A stretch of 62,222 nucleotides of DNA, from contig NZ_AEJF01000134.1 in NCBI RefSeq assembly GCF_001028175.1, positions 1-62,222 of the forward strand. The letters are read 5' to 3'. Below the pieces are notes generated by a model. That model made no database searches and had not been told where the DNA came from. It saw only the letters and a program-made list of their open reading frames with translations. Source of the stretch: Caballeronia mineralivorans PML1(12) (lineage in GTDB: Bacteria > Pseudomonadota > Gammaproteobacteria > Burkholderiales > Burkholderiaceae). The position numbers and the translations under genes are program-made. Below, piece by piece: positions 25,274 through 34,187 of the stretch. Every line of letters starts with the position of its first letter. The stretch's first letter is position 1.

Positions 25274-26030
25274 TGATCACCTGCCTGGTGCGGAGATCGC
25301 ACAGATTGCGCAGATCCCGACCATGCTTCCGAAAGTCGAGCGGCAACGGCTGCACGACACGGTGGTCGATCACCTTCGCAATTTCATTGTCGAGGGGTTG
25401 CTCGCGCCGGGCATGAAGCTCAACGAACGTACGTTGTGCGAGACGCTCGGCATTTCGCGCACGCCGCTGCGTGAGGCGCTGAAGGTGCTGGCAGCCGAGG
25501 GCCTGATCGATATCCTGCCGAATCGCGGCGCGTCGGTGTCGCAGATGAGCGAGGCGGAGATTCGCGAGACCTTCGAATTGATGAGCGGGCTGGAAGCGTT
25601 TTCGGGCGAACTCGCGTGTGAACGGATGACGCCCGCCGAACTTAGCGAGATCAAGGCACTGCATTACGCCATGCTTGCATGCCGCGAGCAGAACGATCTG
25701 TCGGGGTACTACAGCCGCAATCAGGCCATTCACGACAAGATCAACGACGCCGCGCGGAATTCAGCTTTAAGGCAGACCTATATCGCGGTGAACCGGCGGC
25801 TGCAGGCGTTACGGTTCCGGTCCAACTTCCAGACGGTGAAGTGGGACAGTGCGATCCGCGATCACGAAGCGATGATCGAAGCGCTGGAAGCGCGCGACGG
25901 CAAGCGGATGGCGGCGATCCTGCGCGGCCATTTGCTGTCAAAGCGCGATGCGGTGCTGGCGGAAAGGACCATGACGACGCTGCGGCCGCGCTCGGAAGGC
26001 GGAACGGTGGATGATCCGCCACCTGGTTGA
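25266..26030 (+). CDS. GntR-family regulator, FCD subfamily
   Basis: A 254-aa regulator with an N-terminal winged helix (about 25-90; LNERTLCETLGISRTPLREALKVLAAEGLI) and an all-helical FCD effector domain (about 100-228; ETFELMSGLEAFSGELACERMT, with metal-ligand-like acidic and histidine residues in YYSRNQAIHDKI and RDHEAMIEAL). FCD domains usually sense organic acids. It is divergent from the aminotransferase operon, and matched palindromes lie at both promoters. The start at 25266 has GAGG upstream. It is convergent with the aldo/keto reductase. Confidence 0.92.
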   Translation: MQNDHLPGAEIAQIAQIPTMLPKVERQRLHDTVVDHLRNFIVEGLLAPGMKLNERTLCETLGISRTPLREALKVLAAEGLIDILPNRGASVSQMSEAEIRETFELMSGLEAFSGELACERMTPAELSEIKALHYAMLACREQNDLSGYYSRNQAIHDKINDAARNSALRQTYIAVNRRLQALRFRSNFQTVKWDSAIRDHEAMIEALEARDGKRMAAILRGHLLSKRDAVLAERTMTTLRPRSEGGTVDDPPPG

Positions 26031-26032
26031 TC

Positions 26033-26056
26033 GCGCCGGGGCTTAATCTCCGGCGC
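26033..26056. terminator. Hairpin between convergent gntR and aldo/keto reductase genes
   Basis: Stem GCGCCGG/CCGGCGC with a 10-base loop, starting 3 bp after the regulator stop and ending 17 bp before the reductase stop. No T-tract is present. Confidence 0.5.
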
Positions 26057-26072
26057 CGTTGCTCACCAGTCT

Positions 26073-27155
26073 TCAGTATCGAACCATGTTTTCGGGCAGC
26101 AAGGGCAAGACCGCCGTCCGCTGACCGTCGACAGTCGCGCCTGCAAACGCAAAGCTTGGCGAAAGGTCCCTGTTGATATCGGCGGGGAAGTTGAGAGCCG
26201 GCTTCGATGCCTCGTCGAGCGCCGCGATCTGCGCCTCTGTCAGCTTGAGCTCGAGCGCAGCAAGATTGGCCCGAAGCTGATCGATCCGGCGCGCACCGAT
26301 AATCGTCGAGCTCACGCCCGGACGGCTTTGCACCCACGCAAGCGCCACCGCCGCCGGACTGGCATTCGCTTCCTTGGCGACAGCGGTCAGCGCGTCGATG
26401 ACCTGAAAATCCCTCTCGCCCGGCAAGCCGACGAGAGAACCGCGATCGGACGTCACGGTCCTGACGTTGTCACGGCTGTATTTGCCCGACAACCACCCGT
26501 TCTTCAGAGGACTCCACGGCATCACACCGATACCAAGCTCTTGCGCCATGGGCGTGAGTTCGCCCTCCACGGTCCGCTGCAGCAGGGAGTATTCGACCTG
26601 CATCGCGATCAACGGCGTCCAGCCGCGGAACTGCGCGATGACCTGCGCCTGTGCGACCTTCCACGCGGGTGCGTCGGAGAACCCCAGATAACGCACTTTC
26701 CCGGCGCTCACGAGATCGTCCATTGCGCGCATCGTCTCTTCAATGGGCGCGGTGCGATCCCAGTTGTGCATCCAGTACAAGTCGATGTAATCCGTCTGCA
26801 GTCGGCGCAGCGATTGTTCACATTGTTCGACGATAGCCTTGCGCCCGGCGCCGCCGCCGTTCGGATCCCCACGATACAGATTGCCGAAAAACTTCGTGGC
26901 GATGACCGTGCGATCCCGGCGGCCTTTTTGCCGCGCGAAGAAGTCGCCGATGATCTTTTCGGAATGGCCGACGGTGTAGATGTTGGCGGTATCCAGGAAA
27001 TTGCCGCCCCGATCGAGATACTCGGCGAGGATGGTTTCTGCCTCAGCGGGGCTCGAGCCCCAGCCCCAGTCTTCGCCGAAGGTCATGGTGCCGAGACAAA
27101 ACGGGCTGACACGAAGGCCGGAGCGGCCGAGGGTGACGTAGGAATCCAGCGGCAT
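26073..27155 (-). CDS. Aldo/keto reductase
   Basis: A 360-aa NADPH-type (beta/alpha)8 oxidoreductase. The catalytic tetrad is visible: Asp and Tyr in FLDTANIYTVGHSE (about 54-67), Lys in VIATKFFGN (about 89) and His in DLYWMHNWD (about 130). The start segment VTLGRSGLRVSPFCLGTMTFGE is typical, and AGGAG precedes the ATG. It reduces aldehydes or ketones of unknown identity. The adjacent divergent AraC gene is its probable regulator, a common arrangement for this kind of detoxification enzyme. Confidence 0.91.
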   Translation of the reverse strand: MPLDSYVTLGRSGLRVSPFCLGTMTFGEDWGWGSSPAEAETILAEYLDRGGNFLDTANIYTVGHSEKIIGDFFARQKGRRDRTVIATKFFGNLYRGDPNGGGAGRKAIVEQCEQSLRRLQTDYIDLYWMHNWDRTAPIEETMRAMDDLVSAGKVRYLGFSDAPAWKVAQAQVIAQFRGWTPLIAMQVEYSLLQRTVEGELTPMAQELGIGVMPWSPLKNGWLSGKYSRDNVRTVTSDRGSLVGLPGERDFQVIDALTAVAKEANASPAAVALAWVQSRPGVSSTIIGARRIDQLRANLAALELKLTEAQIAALDEASKPALNFPADINRDLSPSFAFAGATVDGQRTAVLPLLPENMVRY

Positions 27156-27321
27156 GATGTTTCTCCTGAAAATTGACGGGTTCGCCTGACATCAATGAGA
27201 CCACCGTGCGCTTGGCCTACGGTAGATCAAGGCTCGCAAGTTCTTGCACAATCCTGCCAATGTTGAGCGAATCATGCGTTCCAGCCTTGCGTCTCGCGCG
27301 TTCGTCCCTTACCGTAGAAAG

Positions 27322-28218
27322 ATGGACCATCTCGCCGAACTTCGCTCATTGATCACCCGCCACGCCCGCGCCAACATGATGGTCGAGGCGCTGCCGGGCG
27401 TCGCGGTAGTAGCCTCCAACGCCACCACCGAGCCGATCCATCATGTGTACGAACCCGCGCTTGGCGTGGTCGCCCAAGGCACCAAGCGCACCGTGCTGAA
27501 CGACAAGATTTTCGAGTACCGCGCGGGTCAATACCTGGTGGTGTCCGTCGACCTGCCGATCACCGGCCACGTGGTTCAGGCTAGCGCCAGCGAACCCTTT
27601 TTGGCAATGGGGCTGGTGCTGAAGCCGGCGAACATCGCCACGCTGCTGCTGGAGACTGCGACCAGTGACCGGGCCGTGATCGAGCCCCTGGGTCTGGGCA
27701 TCAGTAACGCCTCGCCCGAATTGCTCGATCCGGTCGTACGTCTGCTTCGTCTGCTGGATCGTCTCGAGGACATTGCCGTGCTCGCGCCCATGATCGAGCG
27801 CGAAATCCTGTGGCGGCTGCTCGCGGGCGAACAAGGTGCCATCGTGCGGCAGATCGGGCTGGCGGACAGCCGGTTATCGCAAGTCAGCCATGCCATCCGC
27901 TGGATCCGCAGCCACTATGCCGAGACGCTCGCGACCGAAGAACTCGCCCGGCTGGCGGGCATGAGCGTTTCGTCGTTTCATCGGCATTTCCGTGCAGTTA
28001 CTTCGATGAGTCCGCTTCAATATCAGAAGCGCATACGCCTGCAGGAAGCGCGCGCCCGGCTCCTGAGTTCAGGGGATGTTGCCGCGGTGGGATTCGAGGT
28101 GGGCTACGAAAGCCCGTCGCAGTTCAGCCGCGAATACAGCCGCCTGTTCGGCGCGCCGCCGGGACGAGACGCGGCGCGCTTACGGACCGAGCCGATGCTG
28201 GAGCAAGGCATCGCCTGA
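27322..28218 (+). CDS. AraC-family regulator with AraC_N cupin domain
   Basis: A 298-aa regulator. It has an N-terminal AraC_N sensor domain (about 20-180; HHVYEPALGVVAQGTKRTVLND) and two C-terminal helix-turn-helix motifs (about 195-290; LARLAGMSVSSFHRHFRAVT and VGYESPSQFSREYSRLFG). The start chosen gives the usual family N-terminus MDHLAELRSLITRHA. In-frame starts at 27274 and 27244 are possible because no clear ribosome site decides between them. It is divergent from the aldo/keto reductase, its likely target. Confidence 0.88.
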   Translation: MDHLAELRSLITRHARANMMVEALPGVAVVASNATTEPIHHVYEPALGVVAQGTKRTVLNDKIFEYRAGQYLVVSVDLPITGHVVQASASEPFLAMGLVLKPANIATLLLETATSDRAVIEPLGLGISNASPELLDPVVRLLRLLDRLEDIAVLAPMIEREILWRLLAGEQGAIVRQIGLADSRLSQVSHAIRWIRSHYAETLATEELARLAGMSVSSFHRHFRAVTSMSPLQYQKRIRLQEARARLLSSGDVAAVGFEVGYESPSQFSREYSRLFGAPPGRDAARLRTEPMLEQGIA

Positions 28219-28272
28219 GCGTTCAGCGCTTGACTCCCCCTCGCTTGCGAATTCCCTGAGCGTGAACCCTTG

Positions 28273-28297
28273 TATAAATCCATTTGATGGGTTTATA
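28273..28297. promoter_or_regulatory. 25-bp imperfect palindrome upstream of porin
   Basis: TATAAATCCAT-TTG-ATGGGTTTATA, arms of 11 bp with one mismatch, centred about 125 bp before the porin start. It may be an operator for the purine-nucleoside genes (for example for the LysR protein nearby) or the end signal of the preceding AraC gene. Confidence 0.45.
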
Positions 28298-28410
28298 AGA
28301 AAACACAATTATTTTTATGGTTTTCAGCTTTGTACAGTCCGATGCAGTCACAACGCGCCAAGCAATTAAAAACGAGCGCGATAAAAACATCCACTCGCCA
28401 CCGGACCACC

Positions 28411-29520
28411 ATGAAACTACTCAAGCTTGCTCCCCTCGCGGTGCTCGGCGCCTTCACGGCTTCGTCGTATGCACAGAGCAGTGTCACCCTTTACGGCCTG
28501 ATTTCAGGCGGCGTCGGCTTCGCGACTAACCAGGGCGGTCACAACGCCTATCAGGCGCTTAGCGGCACGAACCAGAATCCCCGTTGGGGCTTGAAGGGAC
28601 GAGAAGACCTGGGCGGTGGCCTGAGCGCGGTGTTCCAGCTTGAAAACGGCTTCAACCTCATGACCGGCACGGCCTCGCAGAACGGCCGCGAATTCGGCCG
28701 CCAGGCATACGTCGGTCTTGCGGATAAAACCTACGGCACGCTGACACTCGGCCGCCAATACGATGCGATCCACGATTACATCGGCCCGGTGATCATCGCG
28801 AGCAACGGCGTGAATATCGGCGATAACGACAACGGTTATAACGACATCCGCATCCAGAATTCTGTCAAGTACGTGAGCCCGGATTATCGCGGGCTGAAGG
28901 CGACCGCCATATACGGCTTCAGCAACGCGACCGGCTTCAGCAACAATAGCGCGTACAGCTTCGGGATCGGTTATGAGCACGGCCCGCTCAAGTGGAGCGC
29001 GGTCTACGCCCAGTACAACCACCCGTACAGCAGCACGAATCAGGACGGTGCGATCTCGAACGACTACGCTTCGTCGCTGCTGATCTTTGCAAAGAGCGCG
29101 ACCACGCCGTCCGTGTTCGCGAGCAAACAGCGCATTGCCGGCACCGGCGGTTTCTACACTATTGGCCGGGCGCAGTTCGCCGCGCTCTTCACCGATGTCC
29201 ACTACGATTACCTCGACAACTCCCACCTGCATTTGCAGAATTTCGGCCTAAACGTGGTCTACACGATGACCCCATCGCTATTCCTCGGTGCTGCATACGG
29301 CTACACGGACGGCAAATACGACGTGATCAACCAGAGCCCGAAGTGGCATCAGGTGAACTTGCAGGCAGACTATTTCCTCTCGAAGCGCACGGACGTAGCG
29401 TTGACGGTGATCGGCCAGCAAGCCGCCGGCGACGCCCAGCATGCGCAGATCTTCGCGTTCGCCCGTTCGACGACCACGCGCCAACTGGTCGCCACCATCG
29501 GCATGCGCCACGTATTCTGA
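28411..29520 (+). CDS. General porin (Burkholderia OmpC type)
   Basis: A 369-aa outer-membrane 16-strand trimeric porin. It has a cleavable signal peptide MKLLKLAPLAVLGAFTASSYA, then QSSVTLYGLISGGVGF. The segment NPRWGLKGREDLGGGLSAVFQLENGF and the C-terminal phenylalanine (TIGMRHVF) needed for barrel insertion are both present. The ATG at 28411 begins the signal peptide; upstream in-frame starts are unlikely. It is followed after 2 bp by the nucleoside hydrolase, so it probably admits nucleosides to the periplasm. Confidence 0.92.
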   Translation: MKLLKLAPLAVLGAFTASSYAQSSVTLYGLISGGVGFATNQGGHNAYQALSGTNQNPRWGLKGREDLGGGLSAVFQLENGFNLMTGTASQNGREFGRQAYVGLADKTYGTLTLGRQYDAIHDYIGPVIIASNGVNIGDNDNGYNDIRIQNSVKYVSPDYRGLKATAIYGFSNATGFSNNSAYSFGIGYEHGPLKWSAVYAQYNHPYSSTNQDGAISNDYASSLLIFAKSATTPSVFASKQRIAGTGGFYTIGRAQFAALFTDVHYDYLDNSHLHLQNFGLNVVYTMTPSLFLGAAYGYTDGKYDVINQSPKWHQVNLQADYFLSKRTDVALTVIGQQAAGDAQHAQIFAFARSTTTRQLVATIGMRHVF

Positions 29521-29522
29521 TC

Positions 29523-30566
29523 ATGAGCCAGACTTCTCGTTTCCCTCGCCGTACGTTTCTCAAGGCATCGGCGGCGCTGACTGCCGGTGCGCTTTTCAAC
29601 CCGTTGGCGCAGGCTGCGAACGAACGCCGCACGGTGATCTTCGACTGCGATCCGGGCCAGGACGACGCCATCGCCATCCTGTTTGCGCTCGGCGCTCGAG
29701 ACCGGCTGGACGTGCGCGCGCTGGTGGCCGTTGCGGGCAACGTGCCGCTGAATCTGACAGAACGCAACGCCCGCATCATTCGCGACTGGGCGGGTCAAAC
29801 GAAGACGTTGCCGGTGTACGCAGGCTGTCCGCGTCCACTGATGCGCCCGCTGATCACCGCTGCGAACGTGCATGGCAAGACGGGCCTTGAAGGCGTGGAG
29901 TTGCACGAGCCGCTGGCGCCGCTTGGCGCCCAACATGGCGTGGCGTATCTCATCGAAACCTTGAAAGCAGTCGCGCCCCATAGCGTGACGATCTGTGCGA
30001 CCGGACCGCTGACGAACCTTGCCACCGCGCTGACCGAAGCGCCGGAGATCCGCGAAGGCTTGCGCGAAATCGTCATGATGGGGGGTGCGTTCTTCGAGCG
30101 CGGCAACATCACGCCGGCCGCCGAATTCAACATCTACGTCGATCCTGAAGCGGCCAGCATCGTGTTCGCGAGCGGCGTGCCGATCATCGTGCTGCCGCGC
30201 GATGTCGCCGTGAAAGCGTCCATCACGCCCGCGCGCATTGCGCCAATACGCGCCATCGGCAACCGCTGCGGCGCGATCGTCGCGGACATCATGGCGGCCG
30301 AGGTCAAGTATCAGAAGGGCCGCCGCGGCGTAGAAGAAGCGCCGATGTACGACCCCGCCGCAGCCGGTTATCTCGTCGACCCGACGTTGTTCAAGGGGCG
30401 CCAGGTCAATGTTGTGGTGGAAACAACCGGGCAATGGACGCTGGGCGAGACGGTGGTCGACTGGAGCGGTCACAGCGGCCGTGCGCCGAACGCAACCTGG
30501 ATCACCGAGGTCGATGCCGATGCGTTCTACGCCGCGTTACGGGCGAGCATTGCTACGCTGCCCTAA
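29523..30566 (+). CDS. Tat-exported nucleoside hydrolase
   Basis: A 347-aa inosine-uridine-preferring nucleoside hydrolase family enzyme that splits the N-glycosidic bond of ribonucleosides. The calcium/ribose motif DCDPGQDDAIAI lies near residue 41, and MMGGAFFERGNITPAAEFNIYVDPEAA in the middle is conserved. The N-terminus RFPRRTFLKASAALTAGALF is a twin-arginine signal ending near LAQAA, so it acts in the periplasm. It is coupled to the porin gene (2-bp gap) and convergent with the LysR gene. Released base or nucleoside would then use the NCS2 permease. Confidence 0.9.
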   Translation: MSQTSRFPRRTFLKASAALTAGALFNPLAQAANERRTVIFDCDPGQDDAIAILFALGARDRLDVRALVAVAGNVPLNLTERNARIIRDWAGQTKTLPVYAGCPRPLMRPLITAANVHGKTGLEGVELHEPLAPLGAQHGVAYLIETLKAVAPHSVTICATGPLTNLATALTEAPEIREGLREIVMMGGAFFERGNITPAAEFNIYVDPEAASIVFASGVPIIVLPRDVAVKASITPARIAPIRAIGNRCGAIVADIMAAEVKYQKGRRGVEEAPMYDPAAAGYLVDPTLFKGRQVNVVVETTGQWTLGETVVDWSGHSGRAPNATWITEVDADAFYAALRASIATLP

Positions 30567-30585
30567 ACCGCCGTTTACCAATGTC

Positions 30586-31494
30586 TCAAATGTGCGCGGC
30601 GATATAGTCCCAGCACGCTTTCACATGCGGACCGCGATCCTCGCCGACCAACGAGATCAACGCGATGGCACGCGTGACGCGCGGTTTGTCGAGACGCAGG
30701 GCTACCAGTTCGGGATCGTGCAAATGCAGCGTGTAGAGGCTCGGCAGCACCGCAATCGCGAGTCCGTTGCGCGCCAGCGCGTAGAGCGGTTCAGAGTATT
30801 CCATCCGGTACGCCACCGAGAGGCGCAGGTTTTCATCGCCACTCGTACGATTCAGAGCGTCGCTCACGCTGCCGCGCACGAATACAGCGAGATCGCGGCC
30901 AACGAGCTTCGCCCACGGCAGCGTCTTGCGCTTGGCGAGTGGATCGTCGCGTCGCAGGACCACCACGATCTCGTCTTCAAAAATGTCCTTGAAGCGCAAG
31001 GCCTCGTGGTTTGCTTCCGGCTCATGCACGCCGATACCGATATCCGCCACCCCGTCGCGAACAGCGTCGATAAGCGCCGTATTCGGCAAGTCGGTAAGCG
31101 TGAAACGCAGCGAGGACCGTTGTTCGCGGAAGGCGTTCAACACCGGCAGCAGGCGTCCCGCCACCGATGGAATCATCGCGATACGCACCGTCTGCAGACG
31201 TTCGGCGAAGGTGCTGGCCATGTCGTCGAAAGTGCCGCGCGCGTGATTGAGCAGGCGTTCGGCGAGCGGCAGTATGCTGGCTCCGGCAGCGGTCAGTGTC
31301 AGACGGTGGGCGGAACGCGCGAACAGGGGACCGCCGAGCAGGAACTCGATCTGCCGGATCGCGGCGGTCAGGGCGGGTTGCGTCAGCGAGAGCGATTGCG
31401 CCGCCTGCGTAAAGCTGCGCGCGTGCGCGAGCGCAACGAAGTACTGCACTTGCCGCAGCGTCAGCGCAGGCAAGAGGGACGAACGATCGGACAT
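30586..31494 (-). CDS. LysR-family transcriptional regulator
   Basis: A 302-aa regulator with an N-terminal winged helix (about 10-70; LRQVQYFVALAHARSFTQAAQSL, LTQPALTAAIRQIE) and a periplasmic-binding-protein-like effector domain (about 95-295). The start MSDRSSLL at 31494 is preferred over an upstream frame lacking family resemblance. It is divergent from the NCS2 permease/adenosine deaminase pair and convergent with nucleoside hydrolase. It is therefore the likely regulator of purine-nucleoside use here, with a purine or nucleoside ligand (inference). Confidence 0.9.
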   Translation of the reverse strand: MSDRSSLLPALTLRQVQYFVALAHARSFTQAAQSLSLTQPALTAAIRQIEFLLGGPLFARSAHRLTLTAAGASILPLAERLLNHARGTFDDMASTFAERLQTVRIAMIPSVAGRLLPVLNAFREQRSSLRFTLTDLPNTALIDAVRDGVADIGIGVHEPEANHEALRFKDIFEDEIVVVLRRDDPLAKRKTLPWAKLVGRDLAVFVRGSVSDALNRTSGDENLRLSVAYRMEYSEPLYALARNGLAIAVLPSLYTLHLHDPELVALRLDKPRVTRAIALISLVGEDRGPHVKACWDYIAAHI

Positions 31495-31587
31495 TGAGCG
31501 CCACCGCTTGAGACAGATGCGCCGCAGTATAAAGCGCGTGCAAGCCTGGCCGGGCAAAGGAAATTAATAGTGAACAAGGAATCTTCG

Positions 31588-32937
31588 ATGTCATCTCCCG
31601 ACCTGACCGCAGCAAAAACATCAAGCGGCTGGCTGGATCGCCGCTTTGCATTGAGCGCGCGCAATACCAGCGTGCGCATCGAGACGCTTGCGGGTATTAC
31701 GTCGTTTTTGGCGGCGGCCTATCTCCTCGTCGTGATTCCTTCGCTGCTTGCAACGGGTGGTATGGATCGGGGCGCGGCCACCACGTCGACCATCATCGTT
31801 TTCGTTTTGAGCACCATTTTCATGGGGCTTTATACGAATCTGCCATTTATCGTCGGGCCGGGAATTGGGGGGTCCGTGATCCTTGGCGTGACGCTGGCTG
31901 CAACCGAACATGTGGCGTGGCAGACGGGTCTTGGCATCGCGTTCATCTCGGGCGTGCTGTTCCTGATCCTCACGCTGGTCGGCGCGCGCAGTCTCGTCGT
32001 GCGGCTGATTCCGGCGCAGATCAAGCTGGGATTGGGCGCGTCCATCGGGCTCTTTATCGCGGTGCTCGGATTCCGCAACGCAGGCATGGTGATCGCCAAT
32101 GCGAAGACCAACTCTCTTGCGCTCGGCGATTTTTCGCGGCCCGGCACCATCGTCGCGTTGATCGGATTGGCAGCGGCTGTTGTGCTGCAAGGGCGCCGTG
32201 TTCCCGGTGCGATTCTCTGGGCGATCCTGATCGCAGCGGCTGCAGGTGTACCGCTTGGCGTCACGCATCTGCCGTCATCGATGATCTCCTTGCCGCACGA
32301 CATCATGCCCGTTGCGTTCAAGCTCGATATCCCGGGCGCGCTGACCGTTGCTGCGATTCCTTATCTGTTCGTGTTCTTCGCCGCCGAGTTTTTCTCGACC
32401 CTCGGCACGACGCTCGCGGTCGGCGCCAAAGCCAATCTCCTCGATGAAAACGCCAACCTGCCGAATATCAACCGGCCGTTCCTCGTCGATTCGATCGCGG
32501 CGACGCTTGGCCCCGTGTTCGGTATTCCGGCGCTCACGGCGCTGGTCGAATCGGCGGCGGGCGTGGAAGCTGGCGGCCGCAGCGGTCTCTCGTCGTTGGC
32601 CGCCGCAGCCATGTTTGCGTTGATGCTGCTGTTCGTGCCCGTCGCGCTCGCGATCCCGAAGGAAGCCACAGCGCCGGCGCTGATCCTGATCGGCCTGTCG
32701 ATGTTCAGCACGATCCGCCACGCGCATTTCGATGATTTCACGGACGCTTTCCCGGTCCTCTCCATGGTCCTGCTCACGCTGATGTCGAATAGTTTCGGCA
32801 CGGGCATTGCAGGCGGCCTGTTGTGTTTCGTGATCGTGAAGCTGCTTGCCGGGCGCTTTAAAGAAGTCCCCTGGGGTCTTGTTGTGCTGGCGATTCCGCT
32901 GGGTTATTACTTCTGGACCGTTGTAAAACATCATTAA
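31588..32937 (+). CDS. NCS2-family purine permease (AzgA-like)
   Basis: A 449-aa inner-membrane transporter with about 12-14 hydrophobic helices, related to adenine/guanine/hypoxanthine permeases. It opens ARNTSVRIETLAGITSFLAAAYLLVVIPSLLATG, followed by NLPFIVGPGIGG (AzgA proteins usually have APGMGLN here) and, later, the conserved TALVESAAGVEAGGRSGL. The ATG at 31588 has AAGGAA seven bases away; an in-frame GTG at 31570 is less likely. It is 28 bp upstream of adenosine deaminase, so the two probably form an operon for purine uptake and deamination. Confidence 0.88.
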   Translation: MSSPDLTAAKTSSGWLDRRFALSARNTSVRIETLAGITSFLAAAYLLVVIPSLLATGGMDRGAATTSTIIVFVLSTIFMGLYTNLPFIVGPGIGGSVILGVTLAATEHVAWQTGLGIAFISGVLFLILTLVGARSLVVRLIPAQIKLGLGASIGLFIAVLGFRNAGMVIANAKTNSLALGDFSRPGTIVALIGLAAAVVLQGRRVPGAILWAILIAAAAGVPLGVTHLPSSMISLPHDIMPVAFKLDIPGALTVAAIPYLFVFFAAEFFSTLGTTLAVGAKANLLDENANLPNINRPFLVDSIAATLGPVFGIPALTALVESAAGVEAGGRSGLSSLAAAAMFALMLLFVPVALAIPKEATAPALILIGLSMFSTIRHAHFDDFTDAFPVLSMVLLTLMSNSFGTGIAGGLLCFVIVKLLAGRFKEVPWGLVVLAIPLGYYFWTVVKHH

Positions 32938-32965
32938 TTTTGCACTACCGCAAGTACTGAAAAAT

Positions 32966-34060
32966 ATGAACGAGACATTTGGCAACGTGCCTGCTTCACG
33001 CACCGGCGTAACGATCACGCCCGCGCACCGGGCATTCTTCAAGGCAATCCCGAAGGTCGAACTGCATTGCCATCTGCTGGGTGCGGTTCGGCACCAGACG
33101 TTTATTGCGCTGGCTGAAAAAAGCCGCGCGCCGATCGAACGGGCTGAGATCGATGCGTTTTATACGCGCGGCGAGAAGCCGGTGGGCGTGTTGCGCGTGC
33201 TGCGCGCGCTCGATGAATACCTGCTCACCGATGCAGACGACCTGCGCCGCATCACCTACGAATATCTGGAGGACGCCGCTGCGCATAACGTGCGCCATGC
33301 TGAATTTTTCTGGAATCCGACTGGCACGGTACGCGTATCGAAGATTGAATACGGCGATGCGCAGGCGGGCATTGTCGCGGCTATTCGCGATGCCTCGCGG
33401 GACTTCGGAATGTCCGCGCGTCTGATTCCGAGTATCGATCGTGAGGCCGATCCGGACGAAGCGGTGACCCTGGTCGAGTGGATGAAAGCGCATCGCGCCG
33501 ATGAAGTCGTGGGCATTGGCGTGGATTATCGTGAGAACGACCGGCCGCCGGAGTTGTTCTGGAAGGCATATCGCAATGCTCGCGAGGCGGGTTTCAAGAC
33601 CACCGCACATGCCGGCGAGTTCGGCATGCCCTGGCGCAACGTGGAAACTGCGGTCGAGTTGCTGAAGGTGGATCGTGTCGATCATGGTTATACGATCATC
33701 GACAATCCTGCGCTGGCTGCCAAGTATGCGGCGTCAGGTTTGGTGTTCACGGTCGTGCCGACCAACTCTTATTATTTGCGCACGCTGCCGCCGGAGAAAT
33801 GGGCGGAGTTGCATCCGATCCGCCGGATGCCAGGGCTTGGTTTGAAGATCCATCCGAATACCGACGACCCGGCGCTGCACAAGGTGAATCCGAGCGAAGC
33901 GTGGGAACTGATGTTCAGCCATTTTGGGTTCGGCATCAGCGATTTGCGCGGTTTTATGCTGAACGGGATTGACGCGGCATGGATCGATGGCACGACGCGG
34001 GACGCCTGGAGAGTCCAGTGGCTTGGGGAGTTCGATGCGCTAGCCGCGAAGTTACCGTAG
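32966..34060 (+). CDS. Adenosine deaminase family protein
   Basis: A 364-aa zinc hydrolase deaminating adenosine or a related purine. The metal and catalytic motifs are KVELHCHLLGAV (about 29-40), TTAHAGEFG (zinc His and proton-shuttle Glu, about 213-220), RVDHGYTI (about 239) and NTDDP (about 296). The usual HLDGS/HLEGS motif reads HLLGA here and RIGHG reads RVDHG, so substrate preference may differ from classical adenosine deaminase. It is the second gene of the NCS2 operon. A 26-bp repeat also found near 54.95 kb starts 8 bp after the stop. Confidence 0.87.
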   Translation: MNETFGNVPASRTGVTITPAHRAFFKAIPKVELHCHLLGAVRHQTFIALAEKSRAPIERAEIDAFYTRGEKPVGVLRVLRALDEYLLTDADDLRRITYEYLEDAAAHNVRHAEFFWNPTGTVRVSKIEYGDAQAGIVAAIRDASRDFGMSARLIPSIDREADPDEAVTLVEWMKAHRADEVVGIGVDYRENDRPPELFWKAYRNAREAGFKTTAHAGEFGMPWRNVETAVELLKVDRVDHGYTIIDNPALAAKYAASGLVFTVVPTNSYYLRTLPPEKWAELHPIRRMPGLGLKIHPNTDDPALHKVNPSEAWELMFSHFGFGISDLRGFMLNGIDAAWIDGTTRDAWRVQWLGEFDALAAKLP

Positions 34061-34067
34061 GGGGTTT

Positions 34068-34093
34068 GCTCGCGCCGGTGGACGGGTTTTGGG
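34068..34093 (+). repeat. 26-bp dispersed repeat, copy 1
   Basis: By eye identical, on the opposite strand, to 54951-54976. The sequence begins GCTCGCGCCGGTGGACGGG and ends TTTTGGG. It is intergenic, directly after the adenosine deaminase stop. Similar A/C-rich flanks extend the match loosely on both sides. Confidence 0.75.
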
Positions 34094-34187
34094 TTCGCAC
34101 TCAAGCGCGAGTATTCGCATTGCCTTATCATTCGCCGACCAGAAAAAAGCGACCCATGCACATGGGCACAGCCGCCAACGACCGCCC

